DNA of 64,000 bases from Neurospora tetraspora. Its lineage: Eukaryota; Ascomycota; Sordariomycetes; Sordariales; Sordariaceae. The stretch covers positions 3,906,001-3,970,000 of the forward strand of contig NW_026944384.1 of assembly GCF_033439725.1 (NCBI RefSeq), written 5' to 3'. A program made the translations under genes and the position numbers. Below are positions 9,676-20,258 of this stretch, one piece after another; within the stretch, counting starts at the first letter, position 1; the number at the start of each line of letters is the position of its first letter. The notes beneath the pieces are model-generated. The model saw only the letters and a list, made by a program, of their open reading frames with translations. It ran no database searches and was not told where the DNA came from.

Positions 9676-12600
9676 ATGTTGCAACTGACCAGCAAGACGC
9701 GCCGCACGATTAAGCCGCACATTCTCCGCACGTCATGTCTCACCCTAATCTCGAATGCTCACCCAAGGCCCGCTCCTCTCTACAATCCTGCTAGGCTCTA
9801 CTCGACGGAGCAGCCAGACAAGCCGAGCTCAGACGCCAACACTCCCGAACTGAAAGACAACGACTTCAAGCCTGCACCGGGCAAGCAGCGCCTACACCCA
9901 CGGGCTCTTAGGAGTAAAAACACCAAGAAGCGAGGCGGGGCGCCCAATACACAGCCGTTGACCAACTTCTTGAAGGACCTCGAGACAGGAAGTCTGAACG
10001 CTGGGCAACAAAAACAGGCAACGACAAAAACACCAGAAACGCCTGAACCCACGACGACAGACGGCGCTCAAGATGGCACACCAGCAGCGGCAGAGGGGGG
10101 TTCCAAGAAAAAGGGGAAACAGGCGAAGAAGTCGAAGCCAAGCAGTTCTCCTGCTGCTGTTGCCAATGATCCCAAACTGATGCAACGAGCTACGGCGGTA
10201 CTACGAAAAGTACTTGAAAAGGAGCTGCGTGCCGAGCAGGACAGCATGGGATCGGAGGCGGGCAAGGACAAGTCTAAATATGGCAAGAAGAAGAAACAGA
10301 AATCAACAGAGACGAAACCCACGGAACCCAAGAGTTTGATAAGAAGACATCCGACTGACGGTAAACTGAAGCACCCGGGTGTTTTGGCAAAAGTAACGGC
10401 AGCAGCAGCAGCTGCAACTTCAACACCGGACACGTCGGCGGCGACCACAAAGCAGCAGACAAAAGGGGCATCGGCCGAACCAAAGGCCCGCTCACCTGAA
10501 GATTTACAATGGCCGCCTCCGGGAAGAAAGCTCCACGTGCGACGGGTTGATCCCGATTTGATCAGAATGGTACCGGTCCATAAAGAGCAACCTCCTGTAC
10601 CAGGTTTGTCTTATGGCTTGGATAGGGCTCTGTTCAACCCTGGAGTTTACCACATGCAGGATCCTAGGTCTCGGGTGTGGAATTTCGACCCCTATCTTGC
10701 GCGCATCATGCCAATCCAGGAGTTCGATTTCAACGCGCTCAAGCAATATATCACATCTTCAAAGGATACCACCCTTATCGACATCGCACGAGAGGCGAAC
10801 AAGAAGTATACGGGCTCTACCTCGAGTATGACCTCAACACTAGCGCATTTCCATTATCTTCTGTCCTCATGGCGACCCATCACCACCGGCATGATGTCTC
10901 AGTCGTTCAGGGCCGATTCGACAAACTTTACCAGGATCATGCGCGCCCCTTCAGCTGCCTTCCTTCACTGGAAGGATGGTGTATACGCAATCGATGCGGA
11001 CAAGGAATTCGACACAGCAAACATCCTCAGCATGCTCGGAAAGTCCATGGAAAAGCTTCTTACGTTGCCTAAGGAAGACTTTGAGAAGTATCGCAAGACC
11101 AAGTCTCACCAGCTCACCGAAGAGGAACGTGACAGCCCCGAGTCATACCATTACACCAAGTTGGGAGACTTCATGATGCGGTCACAGCTCGATGCCTACG
11201 ATCCCAGAATTCCCGGCACCGGCATGTTCGATCTCAAGACAAGAGCCGTTATCTCTATCCGCATGGATGCCAAGGGTTTCCAAAAGGGCTTGGGATACGA
11301 GATCCGCCACCGGAACGGTAACTGGGAATCGTTTGAGCGCGAATACTTTGACATGATCCGTTCTGCTTTCCTCAAGTACTCCCTCCAAGTCCGCATGGGT
11401 CGTATGGACGGTATCTTTGTTGCCTTCCACAACACCCAGCGGATTTTCGGCTTCCAGTACATCCCTCTTACCGACATGGACTATTCTTTGCACGGCACCC
11501 GTGACACCAACCTCGGTAACAAGGAGTTCAAACTCAGTCTCCATCTGCTCAACAAGATCCTGAACAGGGCTACCGCAAAGTGGCCAGAGCAGTCGTTGCG
11601 CCTTCACATTGAGACCAGGCCAACTGACCCTCCGCTCATGTACATCTTTGCCAAGCCGGTCACACCAGATGAGATCGAGAAGATCCAGGGAGCCAACAAG
11701 AAGATCATTGAGAAGTTTGAGCGCGACATGATGGGCCTGGAACCGAAGGGAGAGAAGGAAGAGGGGGTTGCTGATGAGAAGACAACTGAGGAGGCCGTGG
11801 AGGAAGCGACCGAGGAGTCTGTCGGTGAACCTGAAGCCCGTGAAGAGGTCACCACAGCGGACGTCTGGGAGGACATGGTGGTTAAGGTGGAGGAGGCCCT
11901 CGAAAACGAAGAGCACGGCGTCACCTCGGTCCGCGAAGCTATTGAGCAGGCCCTTCGCTCGAGTGGCCTGCTCGAAGCCAGCGCCCCCGAGGAAGCGCGT
12001 CGTTATCTGGACGAGCTTCTTGAGGCCCTCACAAGCGCCGAGTCGGGCAAGGCCGATGAGTCCGCGGCTGATAGTTTAGCCGAGGAATCTGAGTCTGTGA
12101 CCGCTGCTGAGGAGACTACAGACACAAAGACTGAGGCTGGACAGGCAGCTGAGACTGAGGAGGAGCCCACGTTGAAGGACTTGGTCCTTCGCCTCGCCAG
12201 CCAGGTCAAGGCCGACCGCAGTGAAGTTGCCAAGGGCGAAGCTGAAGACGACGTGTCCGCTGCGGCGGCGGATGACTCCAAGCTCCGCAAATTCGAGACT
12301 ATCCTCTCAGAGCTCATTTCCAAGTCGCGGGACACCACCGAGGCCGGCGAGATCACCGAAGGTGAACAACCCACCACCGCCACCGACGCCTCCGCCTCCG
12401 CCACGACCAAGTCGCAGAACCCCGAGGACGAACTTGCCTCCCTCGACGAAACCGTGCACACCAAGACCAACGACAACTCGATCCTCCCCGAGACCAAGCC
12501 CGAACTCCTCGGCATGATCCTGACCATCCGCAACAAGGTCAACGGCGAGTACGTCGAGCGCCCCGAGCACCTGCGCCGCACCGACAAGTGGGAGGTCGAG

Positions 12601-13089
12601 TACTCGCTCGAGGACATGCCGACCCTGAGAGCCGAGACCATCTACAAGATGGTGATCCAAAGGCGGAGCAAGACGCTCAACGACCAGGAGGACCGCGACA
12701 AAGCCTGGTACGAGATGTTCCAGGGCGCGCTGGACAAGTACACGCGTAAGGGTCGGTTGCACCGCCAGAAGGAGATCGAGCTTGGGAAAACCAGGCCTGT
12801 GCACGTGTACGGTATGGATAAGCCGCTTGATTGGGAGTCGGTCTTTGGCGAGGGTAAGGAGGAGGGTATGAGTTACCGGTGGTATGGGCAGGAGGCGGAG
12901 AATGTTGAGAGCGGCACGATTGAGCTGAGCCCGGAGGAGGTGGAGGAGGATGATGGCAGTTTGCCGGTGGAGGAGGTGGAGGGGGCTGAGGAGGGTGAGG
13001 TGGAGGTGGATGTTGCGGCTTTTTCTGAGGACAATAAGCCTGAGGAAAAGTCTGAGGACCAACCTGCGGCTGAAGAGCAGAAAGTCTGA
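9676..13089 (+). CDS. PET127: PET127-like mitochondrial RNA processing protein
   Basis: Yeast Pet127 acts at the mitochondrial inner membrane in 5' processing and turnover of mitochondrial RNA. The frame is intronless. I choose the ATG at 9676 because it starts a classic presequence, MLQLTSKTRRTIKPHILRTS, rich in Arg/Lys and Ser/Thr with no acidic residue; the upstream extension to 9415 reads like leader. The product is 1137 residues. Residues about 60-280 are low-complexity Lys/Thr/Ala. The conserved Pet127 core lies at about 290-700 (LHVRRVDPDLIRMVPVHKEQ, PGLSYGLDRALFNPGVY, FLHWKDGVYAIDADKEFDTA, GTGMFDLKTRAVISIRMDA, RMGRMDGIFVAFHNTQRIFG). An unusually long acidic Glu/Asp/Thr tail with a further conserved patch near PELLGMILTIRNKVNGEYVE makes it longer than yeast Pet127. 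Confidence 0.92.
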   Translation: MLQLTSKTRRTIKPHILRTSCLTLISNAHPRPAPLYNPARLYSTEQPDKPSSDANTPELKDNDFKPAPGKQRLHPRALRSKNTKKRGGAPNTQPLTNFLKDLETGSLNAGQQKQATTKTPETPEPTTTDGAQDGTPAAAEGGSKKKGKQAKKSKPSSSPAAVANDPKLMQRATAVLRKVLEKELRAEQDSMGSEAGKDKSKYGKKKKQKSTETKPTEPKSLIRRHPTDGKLKHPGVLAKVTAAAAAATSTPDTSAATTKQQTKGASAEPKARSPEDLQWPPPGRKLHVRRVDPDLIRMVPVHKEQPPVPGLSYGLDRALFNPGVYHMQDPRSRVWNFDPYLARIMPIQEFDFNALKQYITSSKDTTLIDIAREANKKYTGSTSSMTSTLAHFHYLLSSWRPITTGMMSQSFRADSTNFTRIMRAPSAAFLHWKDGVYAIDADKEFDTANILSMLGKSMEKLLTLPKEDFEKYRKTKSHQLTEEERDSPESYHYTKLGDFMMRSQLDAYDPRIPGTGMFDLKTRAVISIRMDAKGFQKGLGYEIRHRNGNWESFEREYFDMIRSAFLKYSLQVRMGRMDGIFVAFHNTQRIFGFQYIPLTDMDYSLHGTRDTNLGNKEFKLSLHLLNKILNRATAKWPEQSLRLHIETRPTDPPLMYIFAKPVTPDEIEKIQGANKKIIEKFERDMMGLEPKGEKEEGVADEKTTEEAVEEATEESVGEPEAREEVTTADVWEDMVVKVEEALENEEHGVTSVREAIEQALRSSGLLEASAPEEARRYLDELLEALTSAESGKADESAADSLAEESESVTAAEETTDTKTEAGQAAETEEEPTLKDLVLRLASQVKADRSEVAKGEAEDDVSAAAADDSKLRKFETILSELISKSRDTTEAGEITEGEQPTTATDASASATTKSQNPEDELASLDETVHTKTNDNSILPETKPELLGMILTIRNKVNGEYVERPEHLRRTDKWEVEYSLEDMPTLRAETIYKMVIQRRSKTLNDQEDRDKAWYEMFQGALDKYTRKGRLHRQKEIELGKTRPVHVYGMDKPLDWESVFGEGKEEGMSYRWYGQEAENVESGTIELSPEEVEEDDGSLPVEEVEGAEEGEVEVDVAAFSEDNKPEEKSEDQPAAEEQKV

Positions 13090-14325
13090 GGAAAAGCCCG
13101 AGGGCTACAAGCCCCAGGAAAAGTCCGATTGAGCTGTCAAGAGGAAGAAGAAGAAAGAGGGCGCCATGTTGTAAAAAAGCAAGCACATGTGAAGTGGAGA
13201 TGTAAGGAGAAACTCTGTAAATGCTCTCATCCCCCATCACATATCATCACTCTGTACCACCACCACTAGAAGAAGCAAAAAGCATTTTTGAATTGATAGC
13301 ATCGCATTTGATTGGGATTTCCCATTATTTAGAAGAAAAAAACCGAAATACCCTGGCTGCCTTCTGTGTCCTTTACTAAATATGCTGGTATTTTATCGTT
13401 ACGCCGCATCTGTTCTCTTCTCTGGTGAGAGTGTGATGGCACATGCCAACAACACCTGTTAGATCCTGTGTTTCCATCTGATCTTTGCGTCTTTCATCCC
13501 ATCTGGCATCCATTGCACACACAAGATCCCCTTTCCCACCATCTACCCAAGTGTAGACTAGACTAGTTTCCTCTTCGCCTTTAATATCTTACTGTGTAAT
13601 ACTTTCGTCTGAATCTTTTGGGATGCGTCTGCCCATAATTCTAACGTGCTGTGACAGTGAGGGAGGCACCACGACCTGCGATCTTTGCCGTAAGCGGTAG
13701 TTTGTTTACTTTCCACCTAGGTCTACTGGGTTGAACAAACCTAACTAACCCCTGAGACACGTTCAGTGGAACAAAACTTGAAAGGCCCGGGGAGTCGAAT
13801 CGAACAGGAATCCAGTACTTACGATCCCTCTTCCCCGTGGGCAACGTCAGATGGTGGAGGCTTTAACCCAGTTAGCTACCTAATCACGGCAATGTCTGGC
13901 TAGAATTATCTCTCCGAAGACCACACACCTCTGTAAGATAAATACTACTATCATTATATTTTCGATTTGGTTTCCAGATGCCGTTGTCTAACAAACATCC
14001 TTCGGCAATTTTATGGATCGAGAGCATCGTCCGTCCTCTCAAAGCAACCACCCACCACCTCCCAATCAATATCCTGAATCAAATAACAAATTCGTAGTCC
14101 CATCCCTTCAACGCCAATGCTATGCAAATATTCGAGAACAACTAAAACCACCACTCCCTTCTGTACGTTGGCACGAACGTAGCCTCGTGTTTTCAAGATT
14201 GTTTGTAGAAAAAGCCCAGGTAATGAATAAAGCAGAAAATGGGAAAGCATCGGTATTCTTGCCACTCTCTCCATATCCAAAGTGGCCTGAAGAGCTAATA
14301 ACGTTAAGCTTTAGAAATATTTTGT
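13090..14325. other. Convergent 3' region between PET127 and the rhomboid gene
   Basis: About 1.2 kb without a recognisable gene; it should hold two 3' UTRs. A tRNA-like stretch on the minus strand (about 13790-13895) has a D-arm-like TAGCTAACTGG box and a GTTCGATTC box but no consistent cloverleaf, so it was not called. Open frames of 60-130 codons here have no family features. Confidence 0.55.
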
Positions 14326-16089
14326 TTATGCAAAGTGAGCATAAAACCTCGGTAACTGCTCCAAACCAGCAGCAAAAACAAGGTCGCGCTTGTTATTTGT
14401 GGTCGTAATTTGCAAGTTTCCATCTTCGCACCAGTTTTTGACGGGCTATGAAAAAAAGAGGTGAAAGTCAGTTTTCACCTTCGTCTTACAGGAGCGGGTG
14501 AAAGAAACTTACCAGACAACTCAAATACTTGCACCAGCTGCACTCCTTATGATCCACATAAAAGTTGTTAAGAAGCAAGATGAAGATGACGACAGCAAGA
14601 GTCAAGAAAGCCGCCCTGACCAGCCACCAAACCCACCACAGCGGTTTCCGACCCTTGAAGAACCCGACAGGATTACTGAAGAAAGAAGGCGGTGCCCCTT
14701 GCCTCAGGAAGCCGTTGGTGTCAACAACCTGCGAATAAGGCGGTTCGTCACCGATACGACGGCGGAGCGCGTTTGGCGATTGTAACACACAGATTCCCAG
14801 GGCGAGACCGGCCAAGAAGCCACCAATGTGGGCAAAGTTGTCCAGACCCGGAAGCAGACCGAGCACGAAAGAGATGACGATGTCGAGCATGACGAACAGC
14901 AAATCCTTCCAGGGGCTCTTGCGGTCCCTCCATGAATAGAGCAAATCCAATAGCAAGAGAGCAATGACACCGAAAAGGGCGCCCGACGCACCCGTCGTCT
15001 GCATGCCGTTGGCTGCAAAGTTTCCGCCCATCACGAACCCGAAAATTCCAGCGGTGACGTAAACGATGAAGAAGCGAATCGATCCGATCGACTGCTCCAT
15101 CTCCCTTCCGATGCTCATCTGGAGAAGCATGTTGAAGCCAATGTGGATTACTCCGGCGTGGAGGAACATCGGGGTGATGAAGCGCCACCACTGGTCGGGT
15201 GCGGGAACGTTTTCCATGGTCGCAGTGGCGTTGTACCAGGGCTCGGGGACGCCGCCAAAGCCGCATAGTTCGGAAAGGGTACACTTCATGGTCGGGGCAT
15301 TGACGTCGTAGGTTGTGGTGTTTGGACAGGGCCAGCTAATCGGCTGTGTTGCGTTTTGGACCCCCGGGATGGCGTGCATGCACGGGTCCCAGCGGGCGCC
15401 CATGTTGATGAGCATGTAGCTGGATGGACCGATGAAGGGGTTGAATGTGGGCTTGATCATGATGGGTGATCCGGTGGCCATGCCTAGATACACGATGATT
15501 GCATGAGTTAGCTATTGCCTCTGTCTGTGTTGGTTTTGATCATACCGTTCTTGACGAGTTCGGCGATGAATACGGCCACCTGGACGGTGGTAAAGAAGTA
15601 AACAACAAAGGGTATCCTCTTCGCATTCGAGCCATGCATTCCTAGTTGTCCCATACTAATACGACCGCTTCGTGGCTTCTTTTGCTGTGGTTGGGGCGCA
15701 TCGTAGACGTGATCTTGCATCTCGGGGTCATTGTTCTTGTTTCTGCCGCCGCTGCGGTCCTCCAGAGGGATGTCATCTGTGGGATGATTGTAAGCTATAT
15801 CTTCTTCGGAGGGAACACGGACGGGGCCGTGGTAGGCCGTGTCTTGGTATTGCTGACTTAGATGTTGTCGGCTTGAAGAAGCGCCGGACTGATGTGAAGA
15901 TGCGGGATAGACATGGTCGTCGAAGACGGTATCGAAGGGCGATTGGGAGTTTGCGCTGTAGGAGGTTGGCATGGGCTGTTGCCCCTGGCCGTGATTTTGA
16001 TTATAATAGCCGGTGCCGCCGCCATGGTAGCTCGTTGACTGGCCGGGTATGGGTAGCGGCTTTTGGCTGTAGTATTCGTGGTCGTTCAT
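14326..16089 (-). CDS. Rhomboid intramembrane serine protease
   Basis: Cleaves membrane proteins within the bilayer. Three exons on the minus strand: 16089-15546, 15483-14513 and 14445-14326, total 544 residues. Residues 1-150 form a disordered cytosolic Gln/Ser/His/Tyr-rich tail. The first membrane span follows at RIPFVVYFFTTVQVAVFIAEL. Then comes a lumenal loop with several Cys, the WWRFITPMFLHAGVIHIGFNM block (HxxxN motif), GASGALFG with the nucleophile Ser348, and DNFAHIGGF with the catalytic His400. Arg-rich and Trp-rich linkers lead to a final span (AAFLTLAVVIFILLLNNFYV) and a Cys-containing tail. The catalytic dyad is intact, so it is an active-type rhomboid rather than an inactive iRhom. 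The multi-span layout with a long N-tail resembles fungal and yeast-unlike 6+1 rhomboids; the substrate is unknown. Confidence 0.93.
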
Positions 16090-17527
16090 GTTTGTCTCAC
16101 GGTGGCGTCGTCGCCCTTGTCTGTTGGAAGTGTCGTCGTCGGTTCAGCGTGCGCAAGGTGTATGCGGGACGTCGCGGGGCAGACGTTTCGACGTTCGTCT
16201 GATTCAAGTTGTCCAACCCGCAGACGGGGAGATTGATCGCATTCCCAAAAAACTGTGAAAACGGATGTGTCGCGGATCGGTTTCGAAAAAGCAAACGGTG
16301 ACAGCCTCTTGGCAGCGCAAGCGTAGAGACAGGAATATCGAAGCGAGGTTTGATAATGAACGAGCGACTGGCGACCAAGAGGTAAAGAAATCGAAGAAGT
16401 CCTGGTAGCCCGAGCTTGAAATTGGTAAATCGGACGAGGTGAGGCTGGTGGAGGTGGGCGTGTTTGGCAGTTACCCAGTTAGGCTTGGACTTGTCTAGCT
16501 AGAGCTAGAGGCAAGGGGATCCCCGACGATGCTCGTTTTCTTCAGCGTCGTTTCCAGGTATTTGTTCGCTAGTTGGTCCTTCTAGTCCACTGCTACTGCA
16601 GGCACGCAGCGCTTGGGTCGGGATCTCGGGATCCAGGTTCCGCGTGTTCGTATGGTTTCGTACCTCAACGGCCAGGCCAGGCACAAGGGAGCGAGCGGGA
16701 GCGGGAGCGCTTGGACGCGGACTGCCTGTGAGAGTTGGATAGGTTGTGGTGGATGGATGTTGGATGTTGGAACTTGGAGATGGTGGAATGCAAGATGACG
16801 GCAGTGCGTTTGTTTCGGGACGGCGACTGCCGATTTAATCAATTGCAAGCCGCAATGCAGAATGCCGTTTGGTACGCAATGTTGTAGGGCTCAACGGACG
16901 GCGCAGTAACTGTTGACAAATCAAAGGGTTGAATGTGGTCGAGCACCGGTCCAAGAGTTGAACAACAGATTCGGGTTGCGAGACAAGGGAACAAGTACAG
17001 TTAAAAAAAGAATAGCCTCCAAAAGAGATGACGAATGTGTCAGGCTCCTGAACACGAGCAAGCAGTTGAAGAGCTGAGCTCTGGTGAAAGACTATCAAGT
17101 GACACGGCCACTTGTAAGCTCATCAGGACATGGCAGTGCATGCGCGTGGAACGGGGCGGCATGCAGATCAACGGACAAGCATTATGGGCTGAAACACTCA
17201 AAAAGGGAAATGTGCAACTCATCGCCTTTCAAAGCCACACTCCAAGACGGGATCTGAAGGAAGGGTCACTTGGACGACGACAACGGAACGGGTCGGGAAC
17301 CGAATTGACTGGGGCAGCCAAATGGGTCAAGTGCATGGTTCTAATAGCAAAAAATGCTCGGTGCTTCAGTCCCGTTATCGATAACCTCATTTTCTCCACT
17401 CCGGCTGTTATCCAGAGCCGACTTCACCAAGTCCTCCATCACTTCATAGAGTCAGATCAACCTGCCCTTTTGAAGAGCCTCTGTACCTATATACCACCGT
17501 TACCGAAACGGCTGGGCTTGACCTGCC
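16090..17527. promoter_or_regulatory. Divergent promoter region, rhomboid and the 17.5 kb gene
   Basis: About 1.4 kb between divergent starts. I see no coding region with family resemblance. The frames at 17035-17586 and 16835-17098 overlap on opposite strands and lack domains. The size leaves room for long 5' UTRs with introns, which are common in this lineage, but none can be proven from sequence alone. Confidence 0.45.
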
Positions 17528-18847
17528 ATGTCAACAATACGCCCCTTAAAGGGCGCCTTCACCAGCCGACTTTCACTATGGGCTAGACCATCACCTCACA
17601 TCGCCTTTCGACCACACGTCTCATCACATCAACCACTTTCTTGCGCAAGGCCTTATTCTGACGATCAATCCAGGGAATGGGGCTCCCTTCAAGATTTTTT
17701 CAACGATCAGATTGAGAAGCCCAAAAGCCACGGGAAACTCCATCGCTCTAAGCAGACCAAAGAGGCTCGCTCGACCGATGACGGGGAAGATGAGTTTTCG
17801 AGGATACTGTCACCAAAGCAAGAGAAGCCTAAGAAACCATGGCTCAAGAAGAGAGAGGAGAGTCTTGCACGTCGCGACAAGGACAAAGCCGAGGAAAGAA
17901 GAAGAAGAAAGACCGCCCGCAACATCGCCCTCTTGGAACAGGAAACAAGCAGGCGGCACGCCGCTGGACGTCCCGATATCACATCCGCCATCGACCCCGA
18001 AAGATCGGAAATCACACCCCGCACCGCCAAGGAAGCGATTGCGCGCTGGCAGGAGATGAAGGGGAAGGACAGTCAGTTCCAACCCAAGGAGTCGCGGGCT
18101 GTCAGGGCGCTAAAGAGAGATGTCAGACGGGAGGCCAAGGAGGCGAGGATCTTCATGGCATCGCAGGCCGCCGAGAAGGCTTGGGAACATGAATTCGAGC
18201 AGATCGAGAAGGAAAAGAAGCCCTGGAACGTAAAGGAAAGGGTGGCGAAGGAAAGCTTGGAGAAGTTGAAGGCATTGGATAGTGTGTCGGAACCAGTCGC
18301 TGAAGAGGTCTCGTTTTCGCCACAACAAGAGTCACCGGTCTCGAGGAATGCGAGGGCAGTAATCAACCAAGGGCAGTCGGAAGTTTCAGAACACGTGTTC
18401 CAAGCACTGGGCAAGCTGGGGAAGACATCGTCCGCACAACCAAGGAACACGACAGAATTGCCCCGGGAGGTCCCAGCACAAGCGCAGCAAAACGCTGTCC
18501 GGACGCCAGAAGACCCTCGAGAAAACGACTCACCAGAAGAGAACCCGGACGAATGGGAAGACGAATTGGACGATGATGCCGAATGGGCCGGTAAGAAGAA
18601 GCCGTCTAAAATAGAGCGGCGGCGGATGAAGCTCCTACAGCGGTTCAAGGAGGGTCTGCAGAAGAAGATGGGCGTCCCAGTCGGCGACACAAAACCGCAT
18701 CCGGAGATCGATGCCAAATGCGATGCGTGGTTGTATAATAGGATTAAGGCGGAAGAGGACCGGGAAAGGAGGAAGAAAACCCGGAAGGCAGTCGCGCACA
18801 AAAAGTTTGTGAGCAAGCTACGGAGGAAGGCGAAAGGCGAGGAATGA
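17528..18847 (+). CDS. Uncharacterised basic, helical, probably mitochondrial protein
   Basis: A single open frame of 439 residues starting in ACCTGCCATG. The first about 45 residues (MSTIRPLKGAFTSRLSLWAR onward) are basic and hydroxylated and end near CARPYSD, which resembles a mitochondrial import presequence with a cleavage-like site. The remainder is highly charged: repeated Lys/Arg/Glu stretches (about 90-140 and 175-240) likely form long helices or coiled coils, an acidic patch follows (DEWEDELDDDAEW, about 340-352), and the tail is very basic with KAVAHKKFVSKLRRKAKGEE. There is no catalytic motif or membrane span. I do not recognise the family. RNA-binding or mitoribosome-associated roles would fit the charge pattern, but that is inference. 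Confidence 0.8.
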   Translation: MSTIRPLKGAFTSRLSLWARPSPHIAFRPHVSSHQPLSCARPYSDDQSREWGSLQDFFNDQIEKPKSHGKLHRSKQTKEARSTDDGEDEFSRILSPKQEKPKKPWLKKREESLARRDKDKAEERRRRKTARNIALLEQETSRRHAAGRPDITSAIDPERSEITPRTAKEAIARWQEMKGKDSQFQPKESRAVRALKRDVRREAKEARIFMASQAAEKAWEHEFEQIEKEKKPWNVKERVAKESLEKLKALDSVSEPVAEEVSFSPQQESPVSRNARAVINQGQSEVSEHVFQALGKLGKTSSAQPRNTTELPREVPAQAQQNAVRTPEDPRENDSPEENPDEWEDELDDDAEWAGKKKPSKIERRRMKLLQRFKEGLQKKMGVPVGDTKPHPEIDAKCDAWLYNRIKAEEDRERRKKTRKAVAHKKFVSKLRRKAKGEE

Positions 18848-19439
18848 CGCAAACCCGCCGGGATTTGAATGAGCGAGCTGGAGATGAGGATTGCTGTCTA
18901 CTACGGTTATCTCTGGCTATCCGGATGGGGGCGTTGGTCGTTAGAGATACCTACCTAGATGCTGCTTGTCAACGAACTGTTTATGGTTGCACTCGAGTGT
19001 GCTATATATTTAGTGGAATTTCGGTGGCGGAACAACGTATGTCGTCGAATATACCCTAGCATTCCATCACATCGTCGGATTTCTGTTGATTCTTCTTATA
19101 TGAGATATTATTGTATTGTACATATTATTTTTTTCCCGCCTCTCTCGTCCTCTCCGTGTGCCTTTAAGTCTAGGAGGGAGAAGGTATCAGTCTCACGCAG
19201 CCCGACAAATACGCCCAATCCCATAACTTTAACCTCGACCGCTTTCTTTTGAACAGTATCGTACAGCGAGACGTTTTCTCCGTCATATCCAGGCATCCTC
19301 AGCGGCAACACTTTTTCAGTTGTCAAATGTAGTATGCAGTAATCATTCCTCATCCATGTCCTCCTACCGTAACCCATTCAGAAGGCTCCTATCTCAGTAA
19401 TCAAACATCCTCCCTCTTTTCCTCCTCCTCTTTCTCCTC
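18848..19439. other. Convergent 3' region
   Basis: Intergenic DNA between the stops of two converging genes, with no supported feature. The T- and C-rich run at 19400-19445 (on +) lies at the 3' end of the minus-strand gene. Confidence 0.55.
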
Positions 19440-20258
19440 TTACTCCTTCTTCGGGGTATCATCACCATCCTTCTTCTTATCCTTACCCTCCTGATTCCAA
19501 ACCTCCCAAATCTGATCCATAATCAAGCTCCCGTATCCCTTTCCACTCTCCAGCGCCTTCTTCTCCTCCTCCAACCTCTTCTCCTTCCACCCTTCCTTCT
19601 CATCACCCATCCAAATCTTGGTCAAGACACCACCATTTTTCTCAGCATGTTCCTTCTGTTCCGCTTGCTCCTGCGCAAGCTTCCTCCTCGCCCTCTCCGC
19701 CTCGATCAAAGCCTTGTTCTTCTTGGCCTGCTCCGGCAACGCGTCGCCGGTAGACAGCACCTTGGCCCACTTCTCGTTGGACCGCTGGTAGATCGACTTG
19801 CCCGTGTAGTCGAACGAGAGCTGGTTGAAGCCCCAGAAGGTGCCCGAGCCTAGGATGGCGTTCTGGACGGAGAACTGCCCTCGTCCGCGACCGGGAAGGA
19901 GGAGGCCGATGGGCGCGAGGACGGAGACGATGATGGCGGAGTTGTGGAGCAGGTTGGGCGTGCCGTAGTGGTTCTCGGCTGAGGGAATGATTTCGACGGG
20001 GTTTTCTGGTGTCGTCGTCGTCGCGGCGGGAGTTTCTGATGATGGTGGTTGGGAGGCCATTGTGAGGGCTATTTCTCGGGGGAACGGGTTCCCTGGATAG
20101 CTCGATGATTGTCGGGAGTGGAATCCAATTGGGCGCAAGGCAGGCTGGAGGTTTCTTCGATTCAAGATCCCCCGTCGTCTTGTCGCAAAAGTTCGGGCGG
20201 TTCGCGGAAAGCTAGCCGGCGATGACCAGGCGTGCATCCGCACGGACCGTAACCCCAT
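19440..20258 (-). CDS. Small conserved fungal membrane protein (often labelled rhomboid-family)
   Basis: One exon, 272 residues from the first ATG. The first 65 residues are Arg/Ser-rich and almost free of acidic residues, so they could be a mitochondrial presequence. An internal ATG at 20060 (MASQPPSSETPAAT) would give a 206-residue protein and may be the true start. The core has a hydrophobic span, NSAIIVSVLAPIGLLLPGRG, followed by a second weak one (ILGSGTFWGFNQLSFDYTG). Then comes a charged helix, and a C-terminal block with MGDEKEGWKEKRLEEEKKAL and GYGSLIMDQIWEVWN. Related fungal proteins carry the automatic label rhomboid family, but no Ser-His rhomboid dyad (GxSG...H) is present, so protease activity is not supported. 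Confidence 0.75.
   Translation of the reverse strand: MGLRSVRMHAWSSPASFPRTARTFATRRRGILNRRNLQPALRPIGFHSRQSSSYPGNPFPREIALTMASQPPSSETPAATTTTPENPVEIIPSAENHYGTPNLLHNSAIIVSVLAPIGLLLPGRGRGQFSVQNAILGSGTFWGFNQLSFDYTGKSIYQRSNEKWAKVLSTGDALPEQAKKNKALIEAERARRKLAQEQAEQKEHAEKNGGVLTKIWMGDEKEGWKEKRLEEEKKALESGKGYGSLIMDQIWEVWNQEGKDKKKDGDDTPKKE

Noticed and set aside
13790-13895. tRNA-like stretch on the minus strand
   Set aside because: It has an A-box-like TAGCTAACTGG with a pairing D stem and a GTTCGATTC box, but no 7-bp acceptor stem, no paired T stem and no anticodon loop with U33 can be drawn. At most it is a degenerate relic.
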